Of a stretch of 64,000 bases of DNA, positions 20,110 to 30,936 are shown one piece after another. A model generated the notes under the pieces. The model was not told where the DNA came from. It did not search any database and saw only the letters and a program-made list of their open reading frames with translations. The stretch covers positions 151,692,058 through 151,756,057 of the forward strand of contig NC_133537.1 of assembly GCF_048544455.1 (NCBI RefSeq). Reading direction: 5' to 3'. The DNA is from Silene latifolia (lineage: Eukaryota; Streptophyta; Magnoliopsida; Caryophyllales; Caryophyllaceae). The position numbers were made by a program, and so were the translations under genes. How positions within the stretch are numbered: position 1 is the stretch's first letter; the number at the start of each line of letters is the position of its first letter.

Positions 20110-23100
20110 TTTGAAATAGTTATTAAAACACACTGACCGGTGACTCTATGTTGATATACTTTCGGGTGATAATCTCCCACATGGACCGACAACAGAAAAA
20201 GGCGCATTATTTGCTGTCTGGTTGTAGAGGAGCCTATTATATAAATCACATATAAATAAGCTAAATTAGATCAACCTCCCGCATAAACATAAATTAAATG
20301 ATAGGAGTAATTATTAAGAATACACTTACTTTTATCGTGACAAAATTTGGACTTGATGCTCCAATTGTTTGAAACACACTCATTCATAAATATATACAGG
20401 AAATTATAATTAGCATTTGGCTCAGTAATACTGATGGGACATTAAAAGAAGCCTAGTCTTCAAAGGTCATACAATAACAATTGACATTATAATGTAAGGT
20501 TGTAAACCTACTCAGTCATCATCTTTACAAATTTCTCAGTGGGAGTATGTCTGCAAGAGTCAATCCAGTACACTATGCCTTTTTTCACACTGATTGCCGT
20601 TAGCAGGCAATGCTTGCTATGAAATACTGAAAATTGAACTGTTAGTTCATATACATGTATGTAAGCGTGTTACTAAATGAATAGAATCGTGATTCATTAT
20701 AATAAAGTACTATACATACCGATTCTCATTGTATGGGGCAAACCATAGGCTTTTGGGCGTCATCAACCGTTCACCAATTTTATCGATGTACTCTCTGTAT
20801 TTGTATCTAAAGGAATTCTGAGAGAACAATTCAGGTGACACGAATTCGTAGTCATGAGAAACATAGTTCCCCTCAACCATGTGTGTACACAGGTACCTAT
20901 TACGTCAAATAGAACGAAGAATGTGCATAGCAAATGCCAAGTTTTAATTAAAAAACTTACTTCATACAAATTACAATGTGCATAGCATCTAACTTGTCAA
21001 GGTCGAGAAACTGACACAGTGATTCCCCATCCATAAAAATAGTTGTACCTTCGCCCATAACATCCTCTCCGATGTCAATCATGAGTACTTCTCCGATAGC
21101 TAGCTTCCTTTCAGCCAGCTGGTGCAAAGTTACCAACGTTGGAGTATTCAATTTTTGCTTATAATCATCGATTTGATGTCTAGGTTTAAGAGGAACACCA
21201 ACGTTGTGTGCAGCAAGAGTAGATTTAACCCCGGTCTACAATTTACAAAACAAATATATATACATTACATGAGACGTCATATATAATTTAAATAACCAAA
21301 AAAAAGGAAAAACTCACAATCTATTTTTCAAATTTTTATTACCTCTTGAATTTAGGGTGGGGAGGCAGTCGAATCAGTGACTTTGGATGTTGACGTAGTA
21401 GTCCTAATTTCAGCCATAATGGCTTCGTGTAACTCCTGAAAATGTAAAAATCCAAATACTTATTATACGTTTGATAAGGTTACCCTAATAAATTTAAAGA
21501 CGTTTATTATTTAAAATGCGTTCGCTTTAGCATAACTACCCCGGAGATGTCAACACTAATGAATGCTTCAGGCCATTGCACAATAGAACCCATGACATCT
21601 TGCAAAAGCCAATTTTCACTACGTGGTACTATTAGAGTACCATACTTCTCCAAATATAACTCGGTCACTTCCACTTCCCTCCATCCCTCACGGAGGGCAA
21701 TGCCTTGATTGCCTTCAACCTCAACTTCTTGAATCTGGTCGTAATAGAACGCTACTCCCCTCGCAACAGCAATTCTGCCCGATGCAACTGTAGGGGTTTT
21801 GTAGTAATGAACACACGGCTTCTTGCAAACGACCTTCACATTTTTAATTAATTAGTATATATACATGCACTACTTTAAATAATAAATTTAATTAATTAGT
21901 ATATATACAGCAATTATAAACTAGTCGTAGTAGCTAATACCTCGTCAAAAGCCGGAATTGGAGATGATAAGAACGTGTCTTCGGCTCCCACCTCCACCTC
22001 TTTCTCCCCTGCCTTCATGGCTTCCTCTTCATCTACCCCAACTTGATCCTTTGCCATATCTTTCTCACTTTGCATGCCTGCTTTTTTATTCTTCTCCCCT
22101 GCTTCCTTTATAACTTGCCGAACCATAACCAACTCTTCTTCAGATGGCTTATCCCTCGTTTCCACCATTCTGAGTATCAACCTGGCCATTGTTTGTAGCT
22201 GTGTAGTAGAAATGAATATATATATAAATTATGTTGAATAAAATACAGTATTTATATACCCTATCATCTCCACTCATTGTCCTTCGAGTTTTTTTCCCAA
22301 AATACTTAGTGATACCAACATGCGTCGATACCCCTCTCACACGACCTGGATGCTCTGCTTTGCCGATTGCCCTAGCAAGAATGTCATCGCGTCCTTTAGG
22401 CTACTATTTTCCTTCATGTACCACCTTCTCACATATCCTCTACATACATATAAAACCATTATGCAACTAAATTTTATTTAAACTCACATTTATATAACCG
22501 ACCACCAGTGGTAGGAGTGACATATTTATTCAAACTTACAATTTTCTCTTTGATGGCATTATCATATGGAGTTTCTAACTTTCCATTCTTAGGAGTGTGA
22601 CCGGCCACCCAAGCGTCGTGACTATTGACAGTTCCAAGCTTCTTCTTAATCAATCTATAACCACCTTTGGAGCCATGAAAGACGCTCTCTTTCTTTGAAA
22701 TGTTCTCTTGGTTCTGCCTACTCATAGTCTTCATAAAATGAATTGTATCGAGTAACGTAAGCATATTTCATTACTTATTAAGTGATTACTAATAAAGTGA
22801 TCCCAGTGAGTCGCAGATAAATTACCTTAAACTTGTCAGACTGACTATAAGCAATAAAGTTATAGCAATCTTGCTGGCTGACATACCGATACTTCTACGT
22901 TGGTGGTTTCTTGTTTATCTCCCCGGTCTTCTTGTCGAACAAGTGGTTCTAAGCAACCTTTAACTTCCATGCTCTGAAGGAATCCCCTATCTTTTTTTTA
23001 GGTAACCATCATGTTCTTGGGGGACAGTGTAAGCTGCCTGCATATATGGTGAGCATATTTGGTTAGTTTCGGCTAATAGCACATATCGAATACTAAGATA

Positions 23101-23437
23101 ATTTCATCTCACTGTATTTATTATTGTATATACATACCTTTATTCTCCCCCATAGCTTTTCCTCCTGGTCTTTACTGAACTGATCGATACGCGTTAAACC
23201 GAGAGGCACATACTCTCTTACCCAACAATTAATCCAAGTCGCGAATTTTGAAGCAAAGATACCATCTGGTAGCCCCGTTGATTTATCCCATTGAAGTTTA
23301 TTAGGTATCCCTCTATCTATTGCTTCTACGGAAACCCTATGGGTCCTTCGCCTGGTATCCGATTCCAAATTATTCTCATCACCTGAATCTTCTTCGTTTG
23401 ACCTTTTCCCATCATTTCTTTTCCGCTTTCCACCCAT
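20110..23437 (-). pseudogene. CACTA multi-exon gene: transposase-24-like region, DUF8039-like region and Ulp1-like protease, decayed
   Basis: Coding blocks on the minus strand are separated by AT-rich introns. The first ATG (23437) opens MGGKRKRND, a basic start, then a region ending in FSKDQEEKLWGRIK. Blocks at about 23040-22800 and 22764-22474 have KLKVA, then RQNQENISKKES and AWVAGHTPKNGK, typical of Ptta/En/Spm transposase-24 proteins. 22450-21914 has GRVRGVSTHVGITKYF and a Glu/Lys-rich stretch. 21839-21507 resembles DUF8039 (MGSIVQWPEAFI). From 21151 to 20110 a C48-type Ulp1 domain can be followed, with His in KHCLLTAI and Asp in VYWIDSC (about 20510-20625). The Cys block CAFFCCRSMWEIITRKY starts at the codon 20206-20204 and is preceded directly by an in-frame TAA (20209-20207). 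Family calls come from motifs only. Confidence 0.65.
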
Positions 23438-24249
23438 ATCTAAACAAGAAATTAACAAACTACTAACTTTAAGCATTAAGTCGACATAGCAATAGCACCG
23501 TCTCAAATAAATGATCACACAGTATACCTAAAAATATAGATTTGTTTAACACACAATATACTTAAAATAATAGGTGTTGTTTAACAAACAATAAATATAT
23601 CACAACTAAGAAAATAAAGACATTAATTTAATGAGACGAAGGAGTAGGGTTTATTATTACTTCTTGAAAGAGGAGAAGCCGACCCTGGTATGGCGATGAC
23701 GGAGGGGACGGTAGAGGCAATCGGGATGGCAATGGCAGAGGCGACGACGACGACTGCAAAGAAGATGGCGATGGAGAATAGTAGTGGTTCTAGGGAAACT
23801 TAGTGTTCGAAGGTTTTAAGTGAGTGAGGAGAAGGTATGCATGTGTGTTGTTTGAATATTTGATTGAAACTAATAAACACGGGTAAAGAGAAATCGTATT
23901 CTGTATTTTGCAATATGACCACAGCTGACTATAAACCCGTAATTGTTTTCATTATATTACATCGGTTGGTGCCTAACCATTGTCATTTATCTTTCATTGT
24001 GTCAAGTTTTTGTCGCAAAAAAAAAGCATCTTCCATATTTCGTAATCCGTATTAAGTTAGTACAAACTTTATTCCTCAATTAGGCAACTGGGATAGCAAG
24101 TGGAGGAAGATGGAAATTCAAGACTAAATTATACACAACCCAATATAACTTCTTTCCTCAATTAGTTTCCTAAATACAACCCAATGAGCAATTAATAAAC
24201 ATACATTAATCAAATGACCCAAAATACACTATGTCATGGACAATATCTC
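23438..24249. other. CACTA intergenic stretch upstream of the transposase-24 gene
   Basis: The part at 23640-23790 is purine-rich with GGCGATGGCGACGACGACGACTGC-like triplets (in short pieces) and could be 5' untranslated sequence of the gene starting at 23437. The remainder is AT-rich. I see no supported gene. Confidence 0.4.
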
Positions 24250-24660
24250 TTCCTATTAATGATGGTGTAGGAGTCTATTTCAACTCTGGTCTTTTCCTCC
24301 AAATCCGACATCACTTTCGATGACCTAAACCACCATTGACGCCAAGCTTTTGTTGCTTAACTCACGATAGATGCATACCAATTGCATCTGGGCAATATAT
24401 ATCCCACCTTCAAATCCTCAGAAGAACCAACTTCGAAAGCCGATGAATTCTCATCTGTACCTTCAAGAATTATATGTTAAGGGGGGAACTTAATGAAATG
24501 GAAAGGACATTGTTCCTTTAACCTTTCTCGTAACGCTTCCATTTTCTTCTCGCTTTTAATATAGCTCGGTTGATGCCGCAATTCCCTTAATCTTTTATTT
24601 TCTACTTCTTCTGACAACTTACAATCCCTCTGCACCTATGAACTCACAATATTTGTACCT
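24250..24660 (-). pseudogene. Coiled-coil coding remnant in the CACTA element
   Basis: The minus strand contains an open stretch with a strong heptad-like pattern (EVENKRLRELRHQ, then KKMEALREKLKEQ, then CPFHFIKFPP at about 24640-24490). A second open piece follows after a stop (KAWRQWWFRSSKV). It could be a C-terminal exon of the XS-domain gene upstream or an independent fragment. I do not recognise the family. Confidence 0.3.
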
Positions 24661-24954
24661 TGGTTAACGACGATAATTTGGGAACAAAATTAAAATTATA
24701 GAATCACCCACCAATAACGCAGTGTTGATTCAAACCCACCAATAATGCAACGCTGATTCAATAAAAAATAACTGAACCGTCTGTGCATTGGTCAAATCAA
24801 GAATAATAAGAAATATTAGCCACTGGCACATGGCTTAAAAAATACCATATGGTCAAACAATTAATTATTTTTTAATATAATGAGTCGTATGGTCATATCT
24901 GACATTTATTTATTTTTTTAATATATTGAGTCGTATGGTCAAAAAATTAATAAA

Positions 24955-25135
24955 CGGTACACGTTGAAGTTTAAACATCACGATTGACAATGGTTGTAAG
25001 TGAACCGTTGTTAATGAACAAATTTACAATGGTTGTAGTTGTAGGTTAATCGTTGTTAATGAACCAATTTACAACGGTTGTAGGTGAACCGTTGTTGATG
25101 AACCAATTGACAACGGTTGCAGGTGAACCGTTGTT
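24955..25135. repeat. Internal cluster of CACTA subterminal-type repeats
   Basis: Four near-tandem units of about 40 bp contain ACAACGGTTGTAGGTGAACC and GTTGTTGATGAACC. They use the same motif as the two CACTA ends but lie in the middle of the element. This suggests a nested or fused second CACTA copy, or a terminal segment moved inward. I found no terminal CACTA sequence next to it. Confidence 0.65.
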
Positions 25136-25278
25136 GATGAGTATTAGCGGCGATAACGGATCTTGATTCTTGATGATCTATGGAGTTCAAAAAATGGAAG
25201 CAAATCAAACAAGCATAACTCAACACTTTCAAAATGATCATTTCATTTAATTTTAAACCAAATATATTACAGCATTTA

Positions 25279-25755
25279 TCAGAAATCAAAAGATGTATAA
25301 TAAGCCGGAACAACCCCGGTTAAGCATAAAAAGTGCTTCTCAACCTGCCACCAATCACGCCACTCTGGTATACCGCTAACTTCCGGGTCATCGACTTCAT
25401 ATTTTGAAATAACAGATTGAATATATGCAAGGACACGACTTGCATGTAGAGATAAGGTTGGAAGAGTACAACTCAACATATCTCTCGTCATTTGCTGACC
25501 AAGTTGCGATTAACAAAGCCGACGAGGGTATGAAGATGATGATGATGATGATGATGATGAGGCTTTGTTGACAAGTTTGATCGCTTCACGCCTCTTAATC
25601 CAATAATTCCGTTGATGTTCAAGGATGCTTTGATTAATGGGTGTTGATCGGCGGGAAGCCCGGCGAGAACCTTCCCATCATCTTCAATCGTTTGTGTAAG
25701 TCATTCTTCGTTGTTGATAAAATTAGGTTTCATTGCCATGTTGTTTCAAATTTAT
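25279..25755 (-). pseudogene. Unrecognised coding fragment in the CACTA element
   Basis: A possible start (MAMKPNFINNEE, about 25740) is followed by a stop and then by open stretches with TIEDDGKVLAGLPADQHPLI. A histidine run follows, encoded by the (GAT)n microsatellite at about 25532-25560. Frame 25491-25279 then gives EVDDPEVSGIPEWRDWWQV. The amino-acid composition looks like real protein, but the frame is broken and I cannot name the family. It lies on the same strand as, and downstream of, the XS-domain gene. Confidence 0.3.
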
Positions 25756-26031
25756 GTAATGGGGATGAAATATTGTGATTTGATTAATGAATGTTAGTAA
25801 AGGAAGTTTTAACATTTATAGTCATATTTATAAGTTTTTTCAAAACCGTTGGTAATTAATTTAATGTAAAAGTTGACTTATTAACAAATATTTTAAACCT
25901 ACGTAACTTGCAATAAATAATTAGAAAATAAAATACAGTACCACGCAAATATTATTCAAGAAAAACACATACATAACAAGAAATTAAAAGACGCGCGGTT
26001 TTAAAACCATTAATTAAATTAATAATAATAA

Positions 26032-26491
26032 TTAATTAACATAATCATCTTGTAATTCCCCTGCGATTGCGTTAAATATTGGGAATTCAATATGTGGATT
26101 ATTAAGAGGCACTTGTTCTGCCTCCCATGAACGAGGCACAGTGTCAATATAGTGCCGATATGTTCTTAATAGATTAATGTCGCAATCGGTTGCAATCCAT
26201 AAATATTGCGCTTGTAACACATCATCCGTATAATAATTTTTCTTCCCAGCATCATGATCCTCGTATCTTACCTAGAGTTTTCTCGCTTAACGAAAAGATT
26301 CCAGCTTCTTCCCAAAACCTTCAAACTCAATCATTGCGTAACCATGAAAATCATGAACTTTGGTCCAAGCTGGGTGGACCTTTTTAACGTTCGTATAACC
26401 ACCTTGACGAAGCATATCTCTCATCCAAGTAAAACTTCTCGAAAAATCCTTACCATTGTCATCATATTTGATTGGAAGGTTGTGTATAATA
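26032..26491 (-). pseudogene. XS-domain protein (SGS3/FDM-like), 3' part
   Basis: The frame from the solo-LTR junction reads IIHNLPIKYDDNGK, then TWMRDMLRQGGY, VKKVHPAWT and FHGYAMIEFEGFGKK. After one stop/frameshift near 26287 it continues with EDHDAGKKNYY and QYLWIATDCDIN, and ends at 26032. This order (a V/I-x-N-I/L-P start, a GY/F turn with VxPxW, GxAxxEF, GKK[D/N]-W/Y, then LxWxAxxDDxN-like) is that of the XS domain. Plant SGS3 and the FDM/IDN2 family use XS in RNA silencing and RNA-directed DNA methylation. Its 5' exon lies at 29366-29438, beyond the inserted solo LTR. Homology is inferred from motif order, not from a search. Confidence 0.6.
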
Positions 26492-29365
26492 TGTAACACC
26501 CGTGAATTTTCCATTTTGACATTTAAAATTTATTAAACCGTTTGAATTACTTAATTAAATATTTTTGAATTTTTCAGTTTAATTAATTTTATGTCAAACA
26601 CGATTTTTATAAAAGTAATATATAAAAGCTCGTTTATATAAAAATACGTTTTATTATTAAATTATATTTTTAAGACATGATTCATATAATAATATATATG
26701 TATACATATTTTTGGTCGGATAATAATAATGAATGTGATAATAATTCCCGTCTCAACATCCGTCTAGCTATGGACCGTCACTTTTTACTTTGTACCTTCT
26801 TTAACCCGGACCAACTAGAAATCGACAACACGCCCACCTACCTCTTACACTCTACCTTTATACATAATATTATAATTCATTGGACGTTTCTACTCGAGAA
26901 TTTGAAGAGTTAAGGTAACGGTGATAGGTTACTCGACAAAAATGTCAAAATTTTGTCCCATATGTCGTTTTATACAAGACCAGTAATAGAATCTGAAATG
27001 TGGTTATTTTGACAATAGAATCCGAACCCTGACAATGGATGTCATGCTACAAGTATTCCAAACTTTTACAGGTGTTATTCAGAACAATTCAGTTGTCAGA
27101 GTTGGGATTCTTTTGTATATTACTCAACGATTTTGACCTCATTATATAGCTTGTATTTCTCAGATTATTTTATCTGTTGGCTTTCTATTTTCCTAAATAT
27201 ATGTCATATACTCCTGGGGAGTTGCTAGGGGAAACGGAAAACGACTTTAGGCATTCATTAATACTCCAGTACTGGAAATAATATTTTTCAACGATTCATT
27301 CTAGTCGAGTCATCTCAAGATGGGTCATTTCTGGGTCAGCTGTCCGGGATCAGGTTTATCCGGTTATTCTGGGCGAGGCCTTTAGCTTATTGTTTGTTTA
27401 GAATATAATTTCAAATTGCTGGCCTCGACCGATTTTAGATTTGGTCATTTTGGGCAGGGTAGTTTCAACTTTCAAACGAAGCTAATTTAGTTTGTTATCT
27501 TTGGGTCTAATTTGGCCTAATTCGTGTGTGGATTTGATTATTCTGGTTGGATCAGTTTTGTTATAGCTAGCTGTAAGTTCTTGAAAAGTCTCTTTGCCAC
27601 AAAAAGTGTTCCGTGTTGCATTTCGAATGCTCAATTCCATGCCCCTGCTTTTCTTGTTTGATTGTCTTAGAAATTTTTATGAATTATAATTGTGGGGCTC
27701 TTTACTACTTAGTTGTTGGACTCAATATAAGTTGTATGATGGATTCTTTATATTTTAATGGTTAGGCTAAGTACATTATATGAATTGGGCTTGTTGTGTT
27801 GAATTTTATGGATTTGACTTGAGTAAATTATTGGTCTTCACATGACCAATTCTTTGGGCCTCACATGGATAGGTCGCTTGTTTGGCTCATAAATGTGTCA
27901 CTTGGACTTGGTCACATTTTATTCCGTAATTTTCATATGACGTAAATTATTCATTATCCTTCATTATATTTTATTTAATCGGCATGATAAATTATAAAAT
28001 GAAATATTTATCTGCATAAGACAAGTATGAGATATTTATTGTTAAATAATTATTTGTGAAAGGTCATATCCTTGATAATGTCTTGTATTGTTCGGTGGTG
28101 TTAGTCGTGGTCCTATCGGACACTAGGGGTGAGCCATAGGCCCTCTAGTTGCGATATGATCGTCGGGACCGATGTACCCATCCGTACTTATGGTGAGATG
28201 CAAGCCATAAGTATGAGTGTGACATTAATAATCCCGTCTCATGTACTTGTTTGTTGTACTTGTTTATTCTATTTAACCGGCATGTATAATTATGAAATGA
28301 AATGTTTATTTATATGTTACAAGCATGAAAAGGTTATTATAAATAATTACTTGTAAGAGTCGTATTCTTGTAGAAATGCCATATTACCATCGTATGTGCT
28401 TGACATGCATTTTTGCCCTGCTTGTGATGTTCTGGCAAGCACAGGTTTGACCTACTTGTGCTGTTCTGGCAAGTACGGTATTGGCCTACTTGTGCTGTTC
28501 TGACAAGTACGGCTTTTGGCCACTTGTGCTGTTCTGGCAAGTGAGTCTTATCTTAGTCTTTCGCCACTTTCGTGCTGTTCTGGCGATTGGGGTACTCGGT
28601 TTCCTTAGTAGTCGAGTCTTAGGTGCGTGCTATGCTGGCGCACGTCGAATCGGGATGTACACCCGAGAATCTGCAGATTTAGACTAGGACCGTATTATTA
28701 TCGTAGACCTACCCGGGGAAATTATAGTCTAAGAGTGATAAATGTCTTGCACTATTTGGATGGTTACTTTGGTCATATCTCCTTGAAATACGTGCTCGTG
28801 GCTAAGTGGTCGTGTCTGTCTCCTTATCCTTCTTTTCCATTTATTTATTGTTGCTTATGCCTTACTTATTTATTCCATCACTTCTTTTACTCTTGTTGGT
28901 TTAAACACGTATAATCCCATGTTTAGTTATGATTCGATGCACTCATGTCTTATCTAATATGATTGTTTGTTTACGTTCTTTGTTATGTTCGTTTCGACAT
29001 ATTGTGGATGAGAGAACCTTGTGGATGGTTACTTTACTCCCCACTGACTGTGGCGTTCATGTTTACATGAATGACAAGTTGTGAAGATGCTTACGTGGGG
29101 AAGACGTGTGGGCTAGCGAGAACTAAACCCTTGGACCTTAGTTTCTAGTTTAGAAACCCTTTATATGTTTATTCGTGGGATATCTTTTCCCCGCCTTCTA
29201 GACTTGGGTTGTAATAACCTAATTTTGTCTATTATTGTATTTGTTTCATTTCATTTTGGCACCCACGTGTTAATCTTTAACTAATAACCAAAAAGTTTTT
29301 AAAATATCACAAATTTCCGCTTTAATTTATTAGTTATATTTTCCGCGTTATCGCGGGGTGTCACA
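26492..29365 (+). mobile_element. Solo LTR of 2.9 kb inserted in the XS-domain gene
   Basis: The sequence starts TGTAACACCCGTG and ends GGGGTGTCACA, flanked by identical 5-mers TAATA (26487-26491 and 29366-29370). No primer site, polypurine tract or internal coding region is present, so this is a solo LTR left by recombination. The TGTAACACCC/GGGTGTCACA ends are those of chromovirus-type plant LTRs. It contains the hairpin array at 28420-28643. Reading frames inside it are short and unsupported. Confidence 0.85.
28420..28643. repeat. Array of hairpins with variable stems and near-constant loop in the solo LTR
   Basis: Seven inverted repeats stand in series: GCTTG/CAAGC (28420-28440), TACTTG/CAAGTA (28453-28475), TACTTG/CAAGTA (28487-28509), CACTTG/CAAGTG (28521-28543), TCGCCA/TGGCGA (28561-28586), ACTCG/CGAGT (28594-28617) and GTGCG/CGCAC (28623-28643). 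In the first five and the last, the loop is or contains a form of TGCTGTTCTGG. Both arms change together while the loop is kept. Confidence 0.85.
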
Positions 29366-29438
29366 TAATACACGTAATAGGATGGACATAGCGCGTATTT
29401 GATTGTGATTCGGCGGGTGTAGAAGACGACGACGACAT
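29366..29438 (-). pseudogene. XS-domain protein, first 24 codons (5' exon part)
   Basis: The ATG at 29438-29436 opens a serine-rich start (MSSSSSTPAESQSNTRYV) that runs into the solo-LTR target site TAATA at 29370. The same frame resumes on the other side of the LTR at 26491 with the XS-domain beginning. The insertion therefore split one exon about 24 codons from its start. The region upstream (29590-30108) is the CACTA end itself, so any promoter would lie in the subterminal repeats. Confidence 0.6.
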
Positions 29439-29589
29439 GGTGATCGAAGTGTAATATTTTTAATTAAATTATAGGCTATGATTAATTGAACTTTGAATTG
29501 ATGAATATGGTTAATTGATCACATTATAAGTGATATTTATAGGAAAATATGTATGCATGTGTGGATATAATGATGGACGGATAATAAAT

Positions 29590-30060
29590 AATGGTCAAAC
29601 AAAACAATGCATGCAACGGTTCATTTTTTATCATACATGCATCGGTTGAATATTTTACATTGAAAAAAGTATATACCGGTTATTTTTCAACCGTAAATGA
29701 TAAATGACAACGGGTACAAAGGAACCGTTATATCATTATAGCAAATGATAACGGTTACAAGAAACTCGTAGCTATAACATAACAACGTGTACCAAAAACC
29801 GTTGCTAGTGTTAATTTAGTAACGGTTTTCGAAACGCCGTTTTCTTAAACTGGTAACGGTTGTCTAACAACCGTTGATAAGGGTGATTATATAACGAGTT
29901 TATGTAAACCGTTAAACGTTTTTAATAATGGTTTGTTAAACAACCGTTGTCACATTATAATAAGAACGGTTTTCGACGGAAACCGTTATTCTTATTAGTG
30001 CTGTCTAGGTTTCCGCCAATATTTTGAAAACGGTAATCTAAGTGTCGTTATTAAATGCAT
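29590..30060. repeat. Right subterminal repeats of the CACTA element
   Basis: Many copies of AACCGTT or AACGGTT lie in both orientations, matching the left end at 19230-19680. They end about 40 bp before the terminal repeat at 30096-30108. Confidence 0.8.
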
Positions 30061-30111
30061 TAAACCTTTGTGATACGCTCCTTATTGATGGTCCGATTTG
30101 GCGTAGTGATA

Positions 30112-30158
30112 ATGTTATAAGACGATGACCTACACTATCTAATCTTCCTGGAGATCTT
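30112..30158 (-). other. Probable remainder of the copia LTR and flank of element C
   Basis: Removing the CACTA element joins 19209 to 30112 directly. The stretch GATGACCTACA ending at 30134 could be the outer end of the copia LTR that starts at 17832. The next 24 bases are flank up to the LTR of element C. Confidence 0.4.
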
Positions 30159-30936
30159 TGATGAGACGTGTCGTCTACGCCCTCAAACAATATTTATAAT
30201 CTCGACGAACTACTCTTAGTAGAGCGGTAAGTAGATGTCAGATCCCAAGGGACGAGCATTGAATTAAGCTAGCAAATGCAAGTAGCAATGCCTTAATGTC
30301 ACAATTTGGTTTAAGTTGAGAATGTAATCTTAACTACTTAACAAAGGAAATGTAAATAAATGGAAAGCAAAGCAAGGCAAGAAAATGGGGATGCAAACAA
30401 TTGATTAAAGACACTAGGATGTCATGGGTTCATATGGGAATCATGATGACATCACATAAATAAGTTACATAGATGAAAGAAATTTATTGTTGTAATGGTA
30501 TCGAGTTAGTTTATATCTTACAATTCCTGGCGAGGCTTAGGCCTCGAAGCCGAGTTGGTCACAACTTTACAACACCTACATCAACTTGGTTCCCCCTATT
30601 TAACTATATGCATGGTCTAACAAGCCTTGAGTTGGTTTATATCTTACAAGTCTTGTTGAAAAGATAAGAGAATCATGCTAGGTTGTCAATCAAGCATTTC
30701 ATCAAGCATAACATGTGCATAAGTTGAAATTAAAACAAGCAAGCATTCATATGAACTTATTAAGTAAAGATCTACCCCATGATTAACTCCCTTAATCCCC
30801 CACTAACCCTAGTCAGGGAACTACTCACTCTTTATCATGGAAAACATGTTAACAATGGTGTCAATCATCTTAACAAGTATAAACACGATAAAGCAATAAG
30901 CAATAATTAAGTAAAAGGTAAAGAAATTATACCAAT
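30159..30936 (-). mobile_element. 3' LTR of Athila element C, first segment
   Basis: The segment starts TGATGAGACG and follows the same order of blocks as the LTRs of A and B, about 75-80% alike: TCAGATCCCAAGGGACGAG (30239-30257), GTCATGGGTTCATATGGGAATC, GTGCATAAGTTGA, CCCTAGTCAGGGAACTACTC. It stops at 30936 at the T-rich end of a LINE and resumes at about 46014. Its first 60 bp differ completely from the ends of A and B. Confidence 0.75.

Larger units (their letters stand above)
19210..30108 (-). mobile_element. CACTA (En/Spm) DNA transposon with XS-domain and transposase-24/Ulp1-like genes
   Basis: The terminal inverted repeats are CACTACGCCAAAT, perfect over 13 bp (19210-19222 and 30096-30108), with 3-bp target duplications ATA at 19207-19209 and 30109-30111. 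Both ends are rich in subterminal copies of AACCGTTGT or its complement, as expected for CACTA. The length is 10.9 kb, or about 8 kb without the solo LTR at 26492-29365. Both recognisable genes lie on the minus strand. I did not find a TNP2-type (transposase-21) DDE protein, so the element looks non-autonomous or decayed. It is inserted in a copia LTR. Confidence 0.9.

Noticed and set aside
26677..26913. 78-codon frame in the solo LTR
   Set aside because: No family resemblance and located in LTR sequence; chance frame.
26032..29438. A host XS-domain gene interrupted by a transposon
   Set aside because: It lies between matched CACTA terminal repeats with a target duplication, so it travels with the transposon. 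It is not an independent host locus.
19210..30108. A full autonomous CACTA element with a TNP2 DDE transposase
   Set aside because: I searched the frames for transposase-21-type motifs and found none; only transposase-24-like, DUF8039-like, Ulp1-like and XS-like regions are visible.
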